The translations under genes and the position numbers were made by a program. From Alteromonas sp. 5E99-2 (GTDB taxonomy: Bacteria > Pseudomonadota > Gammaproteobacteria > Enterobacterales > Alteromonadaceae), in contig NZ_JAFNJE010000003.1 of NCBI RefSeq assembly GCF_017368475.1, positions 124,001-188,000 of the forward strand: 64,000 nt of DNA, written 5' to 3'. Shown piece by piece: positions 9,017 through 18,821 of this stretch (position 1 is the first letter of the stretch; each line of letters begins with the position of its first letter). The notes under the pieces are model-generated. The model did no database searches. It saw only the letters and a list, made by a program, of their open reading frames with translations, and was not told where the DNA came from.

Positions 9017-10717
9017 ATGAAATTATCAAAAGTACTCCCTCTAGCTATTGCAACTCTCTCTCTTAGCGCTGTTTCAAATGTTTACGCAGAAAATACTGAA
9101 TCAAACGTGAAAAAACGATTGATTGTTAAGTTTGCTGAGCAAACAGAAGATACACGCTCAAAAAAACAAAAACATAAAGCCAGAGAAGAGAAAATTGCAA
9201 ATAGGCTTGCAAGAAAAGCTAAATACCTAAAAGAAACAGTTTCAGAAACGGAAGTTTTTGAAATTGAAGACATGGATGACAGTGAAATAACATGGGCGTT
9301 ACAAGAGCTCAATGGAATGAGTGATGTTATTTATGCTGAAGAAGATAAATTAATGCAACATTATTTAGTACCTAACGACCCTCTTTATAGTAGTCAGTGG
9401 CATTATTATCAGCAAAGCACGAGTATTAACGCTGAGGATGCCTGGGATAAAGCTACGGGCGATGGCGTAATTGTTGCCGTGCTTGATACTGGGTACGTTG
9501 CCCATGCTGATTTGGTTGGAAATATATTACCTGGTTATGACATGATAAGTGACGCTTTCATGGCAAATGACGGCAATGGAAGAGATAGTGATGCACGAGA
9601 TACTGGCGACGGAACAGCAGCGAATGAATGCGGCTCTGGTTCGAGAGCGTCTTCGAGTTCTTGGCATGGTACCCACGTGTCTGGCACTATTGCGGCAGTT
9701 ACAGATAATAATCTAGGCGTCGCAGGTGTTGCTTATGATGCTAAAATTGTTCCAGTTCGCGTATTAGGTAAATGTGGTGGATTCACTTCAGATATTGCCG
9801 ATGGAATTGTTTGGGCTTCTGGTGGCAATGTAGCGGGAATACCGAGTAACCCTAACCCGGCTCAAGTCATCAATATGAGTTTAGGCGGCTCTGGTTCTTG
9901 TTCTCAAACTTATATCAATGCAATCAACACTGCTAGAAATAACGGTACTACTGTTGTTGTTGCAGCGGGTAACTCAAATGTAAATGCGTCTAGTGCCGTA
10001 CCTGCTAACTGTCCGGGTGTTATTTCAGTAGCCGCTACAGGTCCTACAGGGGCAAAAGCCAGCTATTCAAATTTTGGTTCAGTAGTGGATGTTGCTGCTC
10101 CAGGTGGGGATTTAGCTTTTGGCCAAACCAGTGGGGTGCTCTCTACACTTAATACCGGGACTGCAGGGCCTTCAGCTGATAGCTATGAATATTATCAGGG
10201 CACGTCAATGGCAACGCCTCATGTTGCAGGTATTGCGGCTTTGCTTTACGAACTAGACCCATCAATAACACCAGACGAAGTTGAATCGATTATTGTTGAT
10301 ACTGCGAATTCGTTTCCAGGTAATTGTAGTCAATGTGGCTCTGGTATTGCGAACGCCAATGATGCAGTCGATGACATTTTAGGGAATTCTTCCGGTGGTG
10401 GCTCTGATAGCTTTACACCTATTACATTTTCTGTGAGCGTTCCTAATATGACCACAGGTAATTTCACTCATTACACATTGAATGTACCTGAAGGCGCATC
10501 AGAGTTAGATGTGAATATTTCAGGCGGGTCAGGTGATGGTGATCTTTATATTCGTTTTGGGGCTCAGCCGACGCTTAATGATTGGGACTATCGCCCTTAT
10601 TTAAACGGAAATAACGAATCGGTTAATATTGACGATCCGCAAGCGGGAACATGGTATATAAGTGTGCATGCATTTAGCACTACATCAGGCATAACCTTGT
10701 CAGGTGGGCTTGAATAA
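9017..10717 (+). CDS. Secreted subtilisin-like serine protease (S8) with C-terminal PPC domain
   Basis: Extracellular protease of 566 residues. I chose ATG at 9017 because AGGA lies six bases upstream and it begins a clean signal peptide (MKLSKVLPLAIATLSL, cleavage near VYA). Next come an inhibitor-I9-like propeptide (RLIVKFAEQ to VIYAEEDK) and the S8 catalytic domain. The triad is Asp157 (AVLDTGY), His217 (HGTHVSG) and Ser397 (GTSMATPH). A Gly/Ser linker (SSGGGS) leads to a pre-peptidase C-terminal domain (about 475-566), usually removed or used during secretion. It resembles marine Alteromonadales proteases that break down environmental protein. It is probably monocistronic, with a hairpin terminator at 10750. 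Confidence 0.93.
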   Translation: MKLSKVLPLAIATLSLSAVSNVYAENTESNVKKRLIVKFAEQTEDTRSKKQKHKAREEKIANRLARKAKYLKETVSETEVFEIEDMDDSEITWALQELNGMSDVIYAEEDKLMQHYLVPNDPLYSSQWHYYQQSTSINAEDAWDKATGDGVIVAVLDTGYVAHADLVGNILPGYDMISDAFMANDGNGRDSDARDTGDGTAANECGSGSRASSSSWHGTHVSGTIAAVTDNNLGVAGVAYDAKIVPVRVLGKCGGFTSDIADGIVWASGGNVAGIPSNPNPAQVINMSLGGSGSCSQTYINAINTARNNGTTVVVAAGNSNVNASSAVPANCPGVISVAATGPTGAKASYSNFGSVVDVAAPGGDLAFGQTSGVLSTLNTGTAGPSADSYEYYQGTSMATPHVAGIAALLYELDPSITPDEVESIIVDTANSFPGNCSQCGSGIANANDAVDDILGNSSGGGSDSFTPITFSVSVPNMTTGNFTHYTLNVPEGASELDVNISGGSGDGDLYIRFGAQPTLNDWDYRPYLNGNNESVNIDDPQAGTWYISVHAFSTTSGITLSGGLE

Positions 10718-10749
10718 AAAACCATTGTAAGTCAATTCTATTTAAACGT

Positions 10750-10788
10750 AGGCCAAGCAAAATTAACGTTTTACTTGGCCTTTATTTA
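10750..10788. terminator. Bidirectional terminator between protease and glycosyltransferase
   Basis: An 8-bp stem, AGGCCAAG (10750-10757) with CTTGGCCT (10774-10781), extended inside by AAAA/TTTT pairing and followed by TTATTTAT. It lies between two convergent genes and can serve both strands. Confidence 0.75.
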
Positions 10789-10790
10789 TC

Positions 10791-12014
10791 TTAGCTTTGT
10801 GCTTTATCAATTGAGTTGTTTTTTGCTTCAATCCACTGTGACATATACTGATGGCTTCTCATTGTTTGGTGATTGAAAGCTCGGGATAAAATATGTTTTT
10901 CTCTAAACGACTTTAAGTTTCGATGTAGTGTTTCAGTTTCAATATAGAAGTTACTATGTTGTTTTTTTTCTTTTGCCAATTTAGCCTTAAGTTGAAATGT
11001 GTTTAGGTGATGTTTTTCCCATTGTAACTTGTCATTGTAAAGTGAAATAACGCTGTCTATAAATGATTCGTCGTTATGCGTAACCTTACCAGGCCATTGT
11101 TCTTCGATACATATACCTTTAATTGCCAACGGCGTTACTACACTGGGTGTTCCATTAGTGATCGCTCTAATTAACTTACCTTTTACGCCAGCACCAAACT
11201 GAATTGGTGCAAGTGAAAGCCGATAACCTTTGAAGGCGTCGTCAGCATTTTCAATCCATCCTTTGACAATAAAACCCGACTTTTTATTGGTCAGTGCTGT
11301 GGCTTTTTTAGGCGGATAAGCGCCATAAATATGACATTCAACGTTAGGGAGTTTTGCTCTTATTTTGGGCCAAAACCTACTAAGTGTTAATACTGCATTC
11401 CAGTTTGGCGCATGTTTGAAATTACCAATAAAACTCACATGCTGGCGTTGTTCAAATGAAGGTGAACTAGATCCATCGCAATGAGGTAACAGCGGATAAT
11501 AGTGCAGCAAATCTGATTTTATGTTTGCGTATTCAGTTAACCAGTTGAGTTCATTCTTTGTGATGACCAAAGTTTTATCACAGCGCATAATAGAGGCGAC
11601 TTCTCGTATCATTACATCATTAATCGTACTGTCTAGTTTAGTTGTTTTGGTTTCTAAATGAGTTTGCTGACGAAGTCCGTGTAAATCTTCTGTATTTAAT
11701 ATTTTTACCGCATTGGGGAGACAATTAGACACTCGCCAGCCAAATTGTTCTTCGGTCATAAAGCGGTCAAAAATTACAATATCTGGATTGGATTCGCTGA
11801 CAAAGGAGTCAAAGCTACTGTTATTAAGTTCAATATTAACTTGTTTTATTCCTAACAAATCTAAGTTGAAAGCATGCGTGCTTTCTTGTGCCGCGCAAGC
11901 AAATTCGACGTTCCAGTTACGCTGACAAGCGCCACGCAAAATCGTGAGCATATTTTCCCCTGCGGCTGAAGAATTAGGCTCTGGCCAGACACTGCCAATA
12001 ACAAGACATTTCAA
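10791..12014 (-). CDS. GT4-like glycosyltransferase, orphan
   Basis: A protein of 407 residues with the two-Rossmann GT-B plan of family 1/4 glycosyltransferases. The N-terminal domain opens with CLVIGSVWPEPNSSAAGENML, a glycosyltransferase-like start with a Gly-rich loop. The second domain contains SFIGNFKHAPNWNAV, HIYGAYPPK, GWIENADDAF and SLAPIQFGAGVKGKLIRAITNGTPSV, which is the donor-sugar site with the Glu/Lys region. Acceptor and donor cannot be inferred. No other polysaccharide or O-antigen genes are nearby, which is unusual for this class. The ATG has AGGAG upstream. An uncharged-nucleotide target other than sugar is unlikely. Confidence 0.75.
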   Translation of the reverse strand: MKCLVIGSVWPEPNSSAAGENMLTILRGACQRNWNVEFACAAQESTHAFNLDLLGIKQVNIELNNSSFDSFVSESNPDIVIFDRFMTEEQFGWRVSNCLPNAVKILNTEDLHGLRQQTHLETKTTKLDSTINDVMIREVASIMRCDKTLVITKNELNWLTEYANIKSDLLHYYPLLPHCDGSSSPSFEQRQHVSFIGNFKHAPNWNAVLTLSRFWPKIRAKLPNVECHIYGAYPPKKATALTNKKSGFIVKGWIENADDAFKGYRLSLAPIQFGAGVKGKLIRAITNGTPSVVTPLAIKGICIEEQWPGKVTHNDESFIDSVISLYNDKLQWEKHHLNTFQLKAKLAKEKKQHSNFYIETETLHRNLKSFREKHILSRAFNHQTMRSHQYMSQWIEAKNNSIDKAQS

Positions 12015-12398
12015 ACGTTTTACTCCTTCGATATGAGGTATTAATGATTAACGCAGGACTATTGCCGCCGTGAACAGTGGGTGTTATTTGACTTCCTACA
12101 TTAAAATTCTGGCCACGATATCGGGATTATTAGTTAAGAGCAATGGAATAGTATGCTAGAAACCACTGAAATACCTATAGTGGTGTTATTCAATATCACA
12201 TAATAAGTAACTAGTCGTTCAACCAATATAGCGTTGATGCTTTTGTCAATGAGATAGGGCTAAAAAAAACGCCTGTTCAGATTTCAATCAAAATAAGGCT
12301 GTTTGTATTAGTAATGGTCTATTAATTCGAAAAATCTGGCATTCAGGCGAGGACTAGTCTATTTAATAATAAGAGCCAAAATTAATGAAATAAAGAAT
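12015..12398. other. 384-base divergent intergenic region
   Basis: Lies between the glycosyltransferase start (minus) and the HDOD gene start (plus) and must hold both promoters. I see no ORF worth calling. A short dyad, AACCACT (12161-12167) with AGTGGTG (12179-12185), is the only clear structure. No strong sigma-70 or sigma-54 promoter could be picked by eye. Confidence 0.5.
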
Positions 12399-13244
12399 AT
12401 GAATATTGAAGAGTATGCTCAAAAGGCAGAAAGTTTATTTGCGTTACCTGACTCCGTCGTACAATTGAAGTCATGTATGGATGACGATGCAGCGAGTATT
12501 GATAACGTAGGCGCTATCGTTTTGACCGATCCTGGGCTTGCTGCTCATATTTTGAAAGTTGCTAATAGTGCTTTGTACAATTTCCCCAACAAAATAGACA
12601 CTATGAGTAAGGCACTTCAAGTAATTGGAACTAGAGCCGCCTATGATTTAGCGCTATCTTATGGAGTATCTTATGCATTTAAGGATATTCCGGGCTATGT
12701 CATTGATTTAGACCGTTTCTGGGAACAGAGCATTTGCTGTGGTTTATTAGCCAAACAAATAGCTGAATTTCACAATCACAGAGAGCCAGAGCGATTTTTT
12801 GTTACAGGTCTACTCAACAATATTGGCGAACTTATTGTTGCGTCACTAAATGAAGAGGCAGCAAAAAAGAATTTAGACTTTTCTAAAGATGTCACTCCAC
12901 CGGAATTGCAACATGAGGTATTGGGGTTTGATTACGCTTCACTTTCAGGAGCATTGTTGAAAGCTTGGTGCTTACCTGAGTCAATTTACGCTCCGCTACA
13001 AGTTATTCACAACGGGAGTGAAGAAGAATTAACAAGGGATGCGCAGATAGTGAAACTGGCTTACTACTTGGCGTTAGATAATGTTAATAATGAGATTTAT
13101 GAAGCGTATGAAAACATAACGTCAGACATGCATCAAAGGTTAGATTTGGAAACGGAAGATTTAGAAGAAGCCCTTGATAAAACTAATATTGAATGTATGG
13201 GATTAATGTCTTTGTTCAGCCCAACATCGTTTATGCTGTATTAA
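12399..13244 (+). CDS. HDOD domain signalling protein
   Basis: A protein of 281 residues consisting almost wholly of an HDOD domain (about 10-205), a metal-site-deficient relative of HD phosphohydrolases. Typical motifs are DPGLAAHILKVANSALYNF, then ALQVIGTRAAYDLAL and FFVTGLLNNIGELIV, where true HD proteins would have HD. HDOD proteins act as non-enzymatic adaptors in stress, motility or c-di-GMP circuits. There is no attached receiver, EAL or kinase domain. The neighbour downstream is an alpha/beta hydrolase after 37 bases, possibly co-transcribed. The ribosome site (AAAGAA) is weak. Confidence 0.88.
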   Translation: MNIEEYAQKAESLFALPDSVVQLKSCMDDDAASIDNVGAIVLTDPGLAAHILKVANSALYNFPNKIDTMSKALQVIGTRAAYDLALSYGVSYAFKDIPGYVIDLDRFWEQSICCGLLAKQIAEFHNHREPERFFVTGLLNNIGELIVASLNEEAAKKNLDFSKDVTPPELQHEVLGFDYASLSGALLKAWCLPESIYAPLQVIHNGSEEELTRDAQIVKLAYYLALDNVNNEIYEAYENITSDMHQRLDLETEDLEEALDKTNIECMGLMSLFSPTSFMLY

Positions 13245-13281
13245 CTTGGGGTACCATTGAGCGTGTATAGTTAGCTTTTCT

Positions 13282-14082
13282 ATGGCAGTAATCGATTTAC
13301 ACTTTGCTCATGCAAATGGATTTCCGGCTGGAAGTTATCATCAGATATTTTCTCGTATAGAAGAACCGTTTAATTGTTTTTCCAAAGCTATTTTTGGTCA
13401 TGAAAATTCGTTAGATGACGATGATAACTGGAACTTATTAGCGACTGAGCTAATTGATTACTGTGAATCAAAAAAAGTTGAAGGTCGTCCTTTATGGGCG
13501 GTTGGCCATTCAATGGGAGCCGTAGTTTCTTTTAAGGCCTGTTGCCACAGGCCTGATTTGTTTGCGGGGTTGATAATGCTAGATCCTCCTCTTATTGTTG
13601 GCCCAATGGCACCGATATTTAAAATTTTCAAAAAAACTAAATATGTCGACAAATTGAGTCCTTCAGGTCAAAGTCGAATGAGAAAAAATAGGTGGGCCAT
13701 AGACGAAGATGTGGTGGCTTATTTTAAACAAAAAGCACTTTTTAAAAATATAGAAGAGTCATGTATTCAAGACTATGTAAACGCAGGCGTAACTATTCAC
13801 AACGGTGAAAAGCGCCTAAAGTTTAAGCGACATGTGGAAACTCAAATTTTTCGCCAGTTACCTCATGACCTAAATTCTTACACGGGGCAATTACAGTGTC
13901 CTGCGCATGTCGTTGTAGGGCGAACAAGTAACGTATGCCACAAAGCCATGTATAAGCCTTTTGCTAAAAAACACAAGGCAAAGCTGCACATATTACCGGG
14001 GGGACATATGTTTCCTCTTGAGTACCCCAAACAAACCGCAGAGTTACTTAAGCGCATAGTTAGTAAAAGCATGGTTAGTTAA
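13282..14082 (+). CDS. Alpha/beta hydrolase
   Basis: A soluble alpha/beta-hydrolase of 266 residues. The HAHANGFPAG start is the oxyanion region; the nucleophile elbow is GHSMGA with Ser76, and the catalytic His lies in PGGHMFPLEYP near the C terminus. An acid residue is expected near VVVGRTSN. The family includes esterases, lipases and haloalkane-type enzymes; the substrate is unknown. It follows the HDOD gene after 37 bases and converges with glgC with only an 8-base gap. Confidence 0.87.
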   Translation: MAVIDLHFAHANGFPAGSYHQIFSRIEEPFNCFSKAIFGHENSLDDDDNWNLLATELIDYCESKKVEGRPLWAVGHSMGAVVSFKACCHRPDLFAGLIMLDPPLIVGPMAPIFKIFKKTKYVDKLSPSGQSRMRKNRWAIDEDVVAYFKQKALFKNIEESCIQDYVNAGVTIHNGEKRLKFKRHVETQIFRQLPHDLNSYTGQLQCPAHVVVGRTSNVCHKAMYKPFAKKHKAKLHILPGGHMFPLEYPKQTAELLKRIVSKSMVS

Positions 14083-14090
14083 AAGTAAAG

Positions 14091-15374
14091 CTATGTAAAA
14101 GCATAGTGGGGCAGAGTGCCTACAGGTTGGCCTAGCATTTCCCGAGTTACTAACACTACATCTTTATCTGACACTCTAAACCCTCGGGCTCTATCGTGTT
14201 CGTGGTCATAACCAATTACAGTACCTTCAGGCACTACACAGCCTCTATCAAGAATAACGCGTTTAAGTTTACAATGTCGCATGATTTCAACATTGGGTAA
14301 AATGACAGCCTCTTCAATTAAACTGTATGAATGTATACGGACATTAGAAAAGCATAAACTTCTGCGTAATGTTGACCCTGAAATAATGCAGCCTCCTGAT
14401 ACAACAGAGTTTATAGCTTCTCCTCGTCTAGATGAGTCTTCCCATACAAATTTAGCAGGCGGTAGCTGTTCTTGGTAAGTCCAAATAGGCCATTTGTTAT
14501 CATACAGGTTTAACGCTGGCACCGGCTCAACTAGTTCCATGTTTGCCTCCCAAAAGGAATCAATTGTACCCACGTCTCGCCAGTACTGAGTACCACCTGA
14601 AGCGGTTTGAAAGTTGTAAGCGTATACTGGCTGGTCTTTAATAATAGACGGTATGATATCTTTGCCAAAGTCGCGGTCCGATTCAGCTGTTTCCGCATCT
14701 TTGGCAAGGGTCTCAAATAAAAATTCGGTATCGAATACGTAATTGCCCATGGAGGCTAAGCAGCGAGAGTCGTCACCTGGAATAGATGACGGGGAGTCTG
14801 GTTTTTCTTCAAAACCTAGAATGCGGTTGTTTTCGTCAACTTTCATAACGCCAAACGCGCCTGCTGCTTCTTCTTTTGGTACGGCCATACAGCTAACTGT
14901 CATTTTTGCGCCGGATTCAACATGAGCAGCAATGATATTTCCGTAATCCATCCGGTAAATATGGTCGCCAGATAAAATCATCACATACTTGGGTAGTTCG
15001 TCTTTTATAATATCTATATTTTGAAAAACAGCATCAGCTGTACCTTCGTACCAATTGTCCGAAAATCGCTGAGATGCGGGAAGAATTTCAATGGATTCGC
15101 CTAATTCTTTTTTAAAATGTCCCCAACCTCTAACTAAATGGCGAATAAGTGAATGGGATTTGTATTGGGTTACAACACCAACTCTGCGAATACCTGAATT
15201 AACGCAATTCGATAATGGGAAATCAATGATTCGGAATTTACCACCAAAATAAAGCGCGGGTTTGGCTCTCCATGCAGTCAATTCATGTAATCTGGAGCCT
15301 CTTCCTCCCGCTAGTATCAAAGCATAAGTATCTCGGGTTAAATTACTGATGTAACGTGAGGAGTTCTCTTTCAT
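14091..15374 (-). CDS. glgC: Glucose-1-phosphate adenylyltransferase
   Basis: Makes ADP-glucose from glucose-1-phosphate and ATP, the committed step of glycogen synthesis. The 427 residues match the family. The nucleotidyltransferase loop is [15 protein letters not shown] (about 17-31) with Lys in [12 protein letters not shown]; also present are [34 protein letters not shown] and the substrate-binding FEEKPDSP. A left-handed beta-helix domain fills the C terminus. It stands alone: no glgA, glgB, glgP or glgX is in the window, so the remaining pathway must lie elsewhere. It is divergent from the sensor-GGDEF gene across 272 bases. Confidence 0.97.
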   Translation of the reverse strand: MKENSSRYISNLTRDTYALILAGGRGSRLHELTAWRAKPALYFGGKFRIIDFPLSNCVNSGIRRVGVVTQYKSHSLIRHLVRGWGHFKKELGESIEILPASQRFSDNWYEGTADAVFQNIDIIKDELPKYVMILSGDHIYRMDYGNIIAAHVESGAKMTVSCMAVPKEEAAGAFGVMKVDENNRILGFEEKPDSPSSIPGDDSRCLASMGNYVFDTEFLFETLAKDAETAESDRDFGKDIIPSIIKDQPVYAYNFQTASGGTQYWRDVGTIDSFWEANMELVEPVPALNLYDNKWPIWTYQEQLPPAKFVWEDSSRRGEAINSVVSGGCIISGSTLRRSLCFSNVRIHSYSLIEEAVILPNVEIMRHCKLKRVILDRGCVVPEGTVIGYDHEHDRARGFRVSDKDVVLVTREMLGQPVGTLPHYAFT

Positions 15375-15646
15375 GTATATTAATCCCTTTTTACAAATTT
15401 GAATTGAGCTTTATGACTTAACTAATAGACTACCATTGCAATAACATTATTCTTTCAAAATAGTGACATTATTTAACGAATTAAACAATGAACTATAGGC
15501 AAGATGTGGTGATTAAATTATGGATTTAGGTATAGTTGCCTTTATAACTAACTTAGTTTTGGTTTAAACGCAGTTGAAAAGCACTTTTTACTCATTTTTT
15601 ATCTTCGGAATTTGTTTGCATGTTTTTAACAACGATGATGTAACCT

Positions 15647-17071
15647 ATGAATTTCACATTGTATTTTAAATGCATTTTTGTGTGCCTTTTCGCGTTGCTG
15701 TTTCTTGCCTCTGCAACAGCGCAGATTATTTCCTCTGATAAAGAGTTGCGGTATTGTGTTAGCCCTGATCGCATGCCCTTTGAAGGTGTTTTGAATAACA
15801 AGCATGTAGGTATATCTAAAGACTATATTGACTACATAGGCGACTATACAAATATTGATTTTAAATTGGTAGTGACATCGTCGTTGTTAGAAACATCGAG
15901 ATTGTTAAAAAATGGCACTTGTGACGTAGTGTTTATTTTAGAAGGTTCTTTTGGACGTGACCAAGATCTATTGTTTACTCATCATATTTTTGAATCGCCA
16001 AATGTATTGATTACTCGAATTGATTTTCCTGCTATTCCTGGTTTAGGCGCTATAAAGAAGCGTAAAGTGGCCGTAGAAAAAAGGTATCGCCATATGGATT
16101 ACCTCACCAAAAACTACCCTGGCTTAGATTTAGTGTTAGTAAAGAATGAAGAGGAGGGCTTACTATTAGTTAATGATGGAAAAGTTGATGTTATGATTTC
16201 CTCATTGCTAAGTGCATCTATCATTATAAATGAACGTAAACTGGACCGACTTATAATGACTGGATATGCGGAAACTAATGATACTTTGGTTATGGGGTTC
16301 AGCAGAGAAAAGTCAGGCTTGTATGCTGAAATTAATCAGACTATTGAATCCATGCATTATAGCTTTCAAAACCACAGTTATCGTCGTTGGTATAGAGTTA
16401 ATCCCGTACTTCATTCTTCGAATCAATGGGTAGGGTATACGTTATTTATTTTCGTTGTAGCAATTATTATTTTAATTTGGATTAGGGCTGCAAAAAATAG
16501 GGTGCGAAAAGAGCTCTCCATCAGAGAAAAGGATTTAGAAAGATTACAGACAGTATTGCTGTCTAAAAACCGTGAAATTGAATTTCTTTCTACTCAAGAT
16601 GAACTAACCAGTTTAAATAATCGCAGCCATATGCTGCATAAGATAGAAGATGAAATCTGTCGATTCAATCGCTTTCGTTCACCAGTAACTCTTATTTTGA
16701 TTCAAATAGAAACTAAGTCAGCACCGAATTTACCTGATACCGATGAGCAAATTAATCACCCAATGACGTCACTATCCGAAATTGTTGTAAACAAGACCCG
16801 AGATGTTGACATTTTATCTCGTTGGAGCAGTGACGAAATATTGATAGCGTGCCCGCAAACCAATTTAATTTCCGCGCAGATGTTAGCTGAACGAATATTG
16901 ACTGAAGTTGAACTTCAATCTCTACAGGACTTTGCGGAGCAAAAAATATCAATTGGAATTGGTACATTAAATGAAAATGACGATTTTTCATCTTGGTTAA
17001 ACAGGGTGTCTGCAGCGTTACGATCAGCTAAAAAGCAAAGAGGCCATAGTTTAGAAGTTTCTGATTTCTAG
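15647..17071 (+). CDS. Periplasmic substrate-binding sensor with degenerate GGDEF domain
   Basis: A membrane protein of 474 residues. A signal peptide (LFALLFLASATAQ) is followed by a periplasmic solute-binding-like domain of the SBP_bac_3 class (about 30-260, RYCVSPDRMPFEG to NQTIESMHYSF), a membrane segment (about 267-285, LFIFVVAIIILIWI), a short coiled linker, and a GGDEF-fold domain. The DELTSLNNR entry motif is intact. The Mg-binding Asp is lost (LIQIETKS), and the GGDEF signature is replaced by SSDEI (about 393-398). Catalytic diguanylate cyclase activity is therefore unlikely; the protein may bind GTP or act as a regulatory partner. It converges with the FapA gene. Confidence 0.88.
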   Translation: MNFTLYFKCIFVCLFALLFLASATAQIISSDKELRYCVSPDRMPFEGVLNNKHVGISKDYIDYIGDYTNIDFKLVVTSSLLETSRLLKNGTCDVVFILEGSFGRDQDLLFTHHIFESPNVLITRIDFPAIPGLGAIKKRKVAVEKRYRHMDYLTKNYPGLDLVLVKNEEEGLLLVNDGKVDVMISSLLSASIIINERKLDRLIMTGYAETNDTLVMGFSREKSGLYAEINQTIESMHYSFQNHSYRRWYRVNPVLHSSNQWVGYTLFIFVVAIIILIWIRAAKNRVRKELSIREKDLERLQTVLLSKNREIEFLSTQDELTSLNNRSHMLHKIEDEICRFNRFRSPVTLILIQIETKSAPNLPDTDEQINHPMTSLSEIVVNKTRDVDILSRWSSDEILIACPQTNLISAQMLAERILTEVELQSLQDFAEQKISIGIGTLNENDDFSSWLNRVSAALRSAKKQRGHSLEVSDF

Positions 17072-17075
17072 GGTG

Positions 17076-18734
17076 TTAGCGAGTAATTGGCTCATATATC
17101 CAGTTGTGGTCTTTATAGAATATGTGAGCTCTATCGTATTCTCTTTCAGAACGCCAGTTGCGATTGTCCAATTGTGTGTTTACGCCCGAATAGAGTTTTT
17201 CATTTGCCACAACCTTAATTTGGCTAGTGTAGGAGTCTTTTTCAATTTTAAGCTCATCAACTTTTTTTTCTAACCACTTTAAAAGGCCAATTTCGTCATT
17301 AAATTTAGCTCTAGTTTCATCCAACTTACCAAGTAACTCTGAAGGTACAGATTTTGATGAAATGATTTGCATTTGTTTTTTATGGCGGTCGGTATTTTGT
17401 TTTATTTGTTGGACTAAAGCATTTATTGAATCTATTCGTGACAAAAGTTGGTTAAAACCCTGACTAAAATCAATGTTAAGGCTTCCACCTGATACTGCCC
17501 CTAACGTTCCAGCTAGAACATGACGAGTTGTTTCTATTTCACACCCAAATAGACTTCCATTAGGATTGTCATGCTTACCGACAACAACACTGCCTCCGCA
17601 ACTAATTTTGCTGTGTGCGAGTTGTTTACCAACACTAACATCTTCTAAACAGGTAATATGAAGACCTTGACCATGTTGCACATGGATACCACCTGATGAT
17701 TTTAATATGCAGCTAAAGTCTTCGTTTTCTTGAGTATCTTTCCCGACAGCGCCTTCAGTAATAATTATATCACCGCCAGCTTCAATGTAAGCCGATTCAA
17801 CAAAACCAATTACAGTCACGTCTCCAGACGCTTCTATCTTCATGTTTTCGGCAACATCACCTTTGACTAATACGGCACCGTCATATTTGATATGACCCGT
17901 GCTAACATCAACGCCTTTTGATATGAAAGTGTCGTCCACGGTCATCACTAAATTGAAAAATTTAGGCATCCCTGAAGTTATTGAGACAACTAAATTCTTA
18001 TCTTCTGAGCTTATTTTTGTTCCTTCCCCGAGGTTGATGGGGATCCATTGACCTTGTAACGGCTCTAATGGCGTGTTTTTTACCGTGTATCCAGCGCGAC
18101 CATCTGTTGGTGGTAACCTTCTTAAAACGGGAACATCAGCTTTAACGCAAACAATATCACCTAGGTTTCTAGGGTCAGTTTTTCCATCTTCTGAAACTTG
18201 CGGTTTGAGTACTCTTTCTAAGGCGTTTGGAACGAGGGGCTTAACATGAGAACTGTGGCCGTTTTTTGCGGGTAGCCCTTTGGCGATGCAGTCTTCGATG
18301 ATGTCACCAGGCGCGGCTTGTTTTAGCCTTTTTAGCATGCGTACAATACGCTTTTGACTCACTCCTCGGATAATATTGTTTTTCTTGGCTAATGTTAAGA
18401 CGGCTTTCTTAGATGGGTAATGTCCCCCGTAAGGAGCTGTTAAAGTGAGAGTTGCAGACATCTCATCATCATCTATATGAAAAGCAACTTGTGCGTTTTT
18501 TCGTTCTCCTATTTCTACTTCAATAGAAGAAGAGTTATTTGATTTTTTGAAATCATTGGCTTGGCCACAAACTTGCTTTAATGCGGATTCGGATACGTAA
18601 ACTTCATTAAATTCGGTATTTTTTAGCCATGCATACACTAACTCTACAGATATCTCTTCGTCCATTTCGCTAGGCGAAACTGTCATTATTAGGTGCTGCA
18701 GGCTTTCATCAAATTTAATGGTTACGCCATTCAT
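17076..18734 (-). CDS. FapA/DUF342 family protein
   Basis: A protein of 552 residues of the FapA (formerly DUF342) family, related to the flagellar assembly protein A of Vibrio. The N-terminal part (about 1-180) is a mixed alpha/beta region. The middle (about 180-420) is a Gly-rich right-handed beta helix with repeats such as GAVLVKGDVAENMKIEASGDVTVIG and GGDIIITEGAVGK. The C-terminal part (about 430-520) is predicted coiled coil. No membrane segment is seen. It is not beside any flagellar or pilus gene. It ends four bases from the convergent sensor-GGDEF gene. Confidence 0.87.
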   Translation of the reverse strand: MNGVTIKFDESLQHLIMTVSPSEMDEEISVELVYAWLKNTEFNEVYVSESALKQVCGQANDFKKSNNSSSIEVEIGERKNAQVAFHIDDDEMSATLTLTAPYGGHYPSKKAVLTLAKKNNIIRGVSQKRIVRMLKRLKQAAPGDIIEDCIAKGLPAKNGHSSHVKPLVPNALERVLKPQVSEDGKTDPRNLGDIVCVKADVPVLRRLPPTDGRAGYTVKNTPLEPLQGQWIPINLGEGTKISSEDKNLVVSITSGMPKFFNLVMTVDDTFISKGVDVSTGHIKYDGAVLVKGDVAENMKIEASGDVTVIGFVESAYIEAGGDIIITEGAVGKDTQENEDFSCILKSSGGIHVQHGQGLHITCLEDVSVGKQLAHSKISCGGSVVVGKHDNPNGSLFGCEIETTRHVLAGTLGAVSGGSLNIDFSQGFNQLLSRIDSINALVQQIKQNTDRHKKQMQIISSKSVPSELLGKLDETRAKFNDEIGLLKWLEKKVDELKIEKDSYTSQIKVVANEKLYSGVNTQLDNRNWRSEREYDRAHIFYKDHNWIYEPITR

Positions 18735-18821
18735 TGCTGATTTCCCGTTATTTTATTTAGTTTATTATCGGCATGGATACGCAATTCGTTACTGCTAATG
18801 TAATCCTTAGTATTCGCTAAA

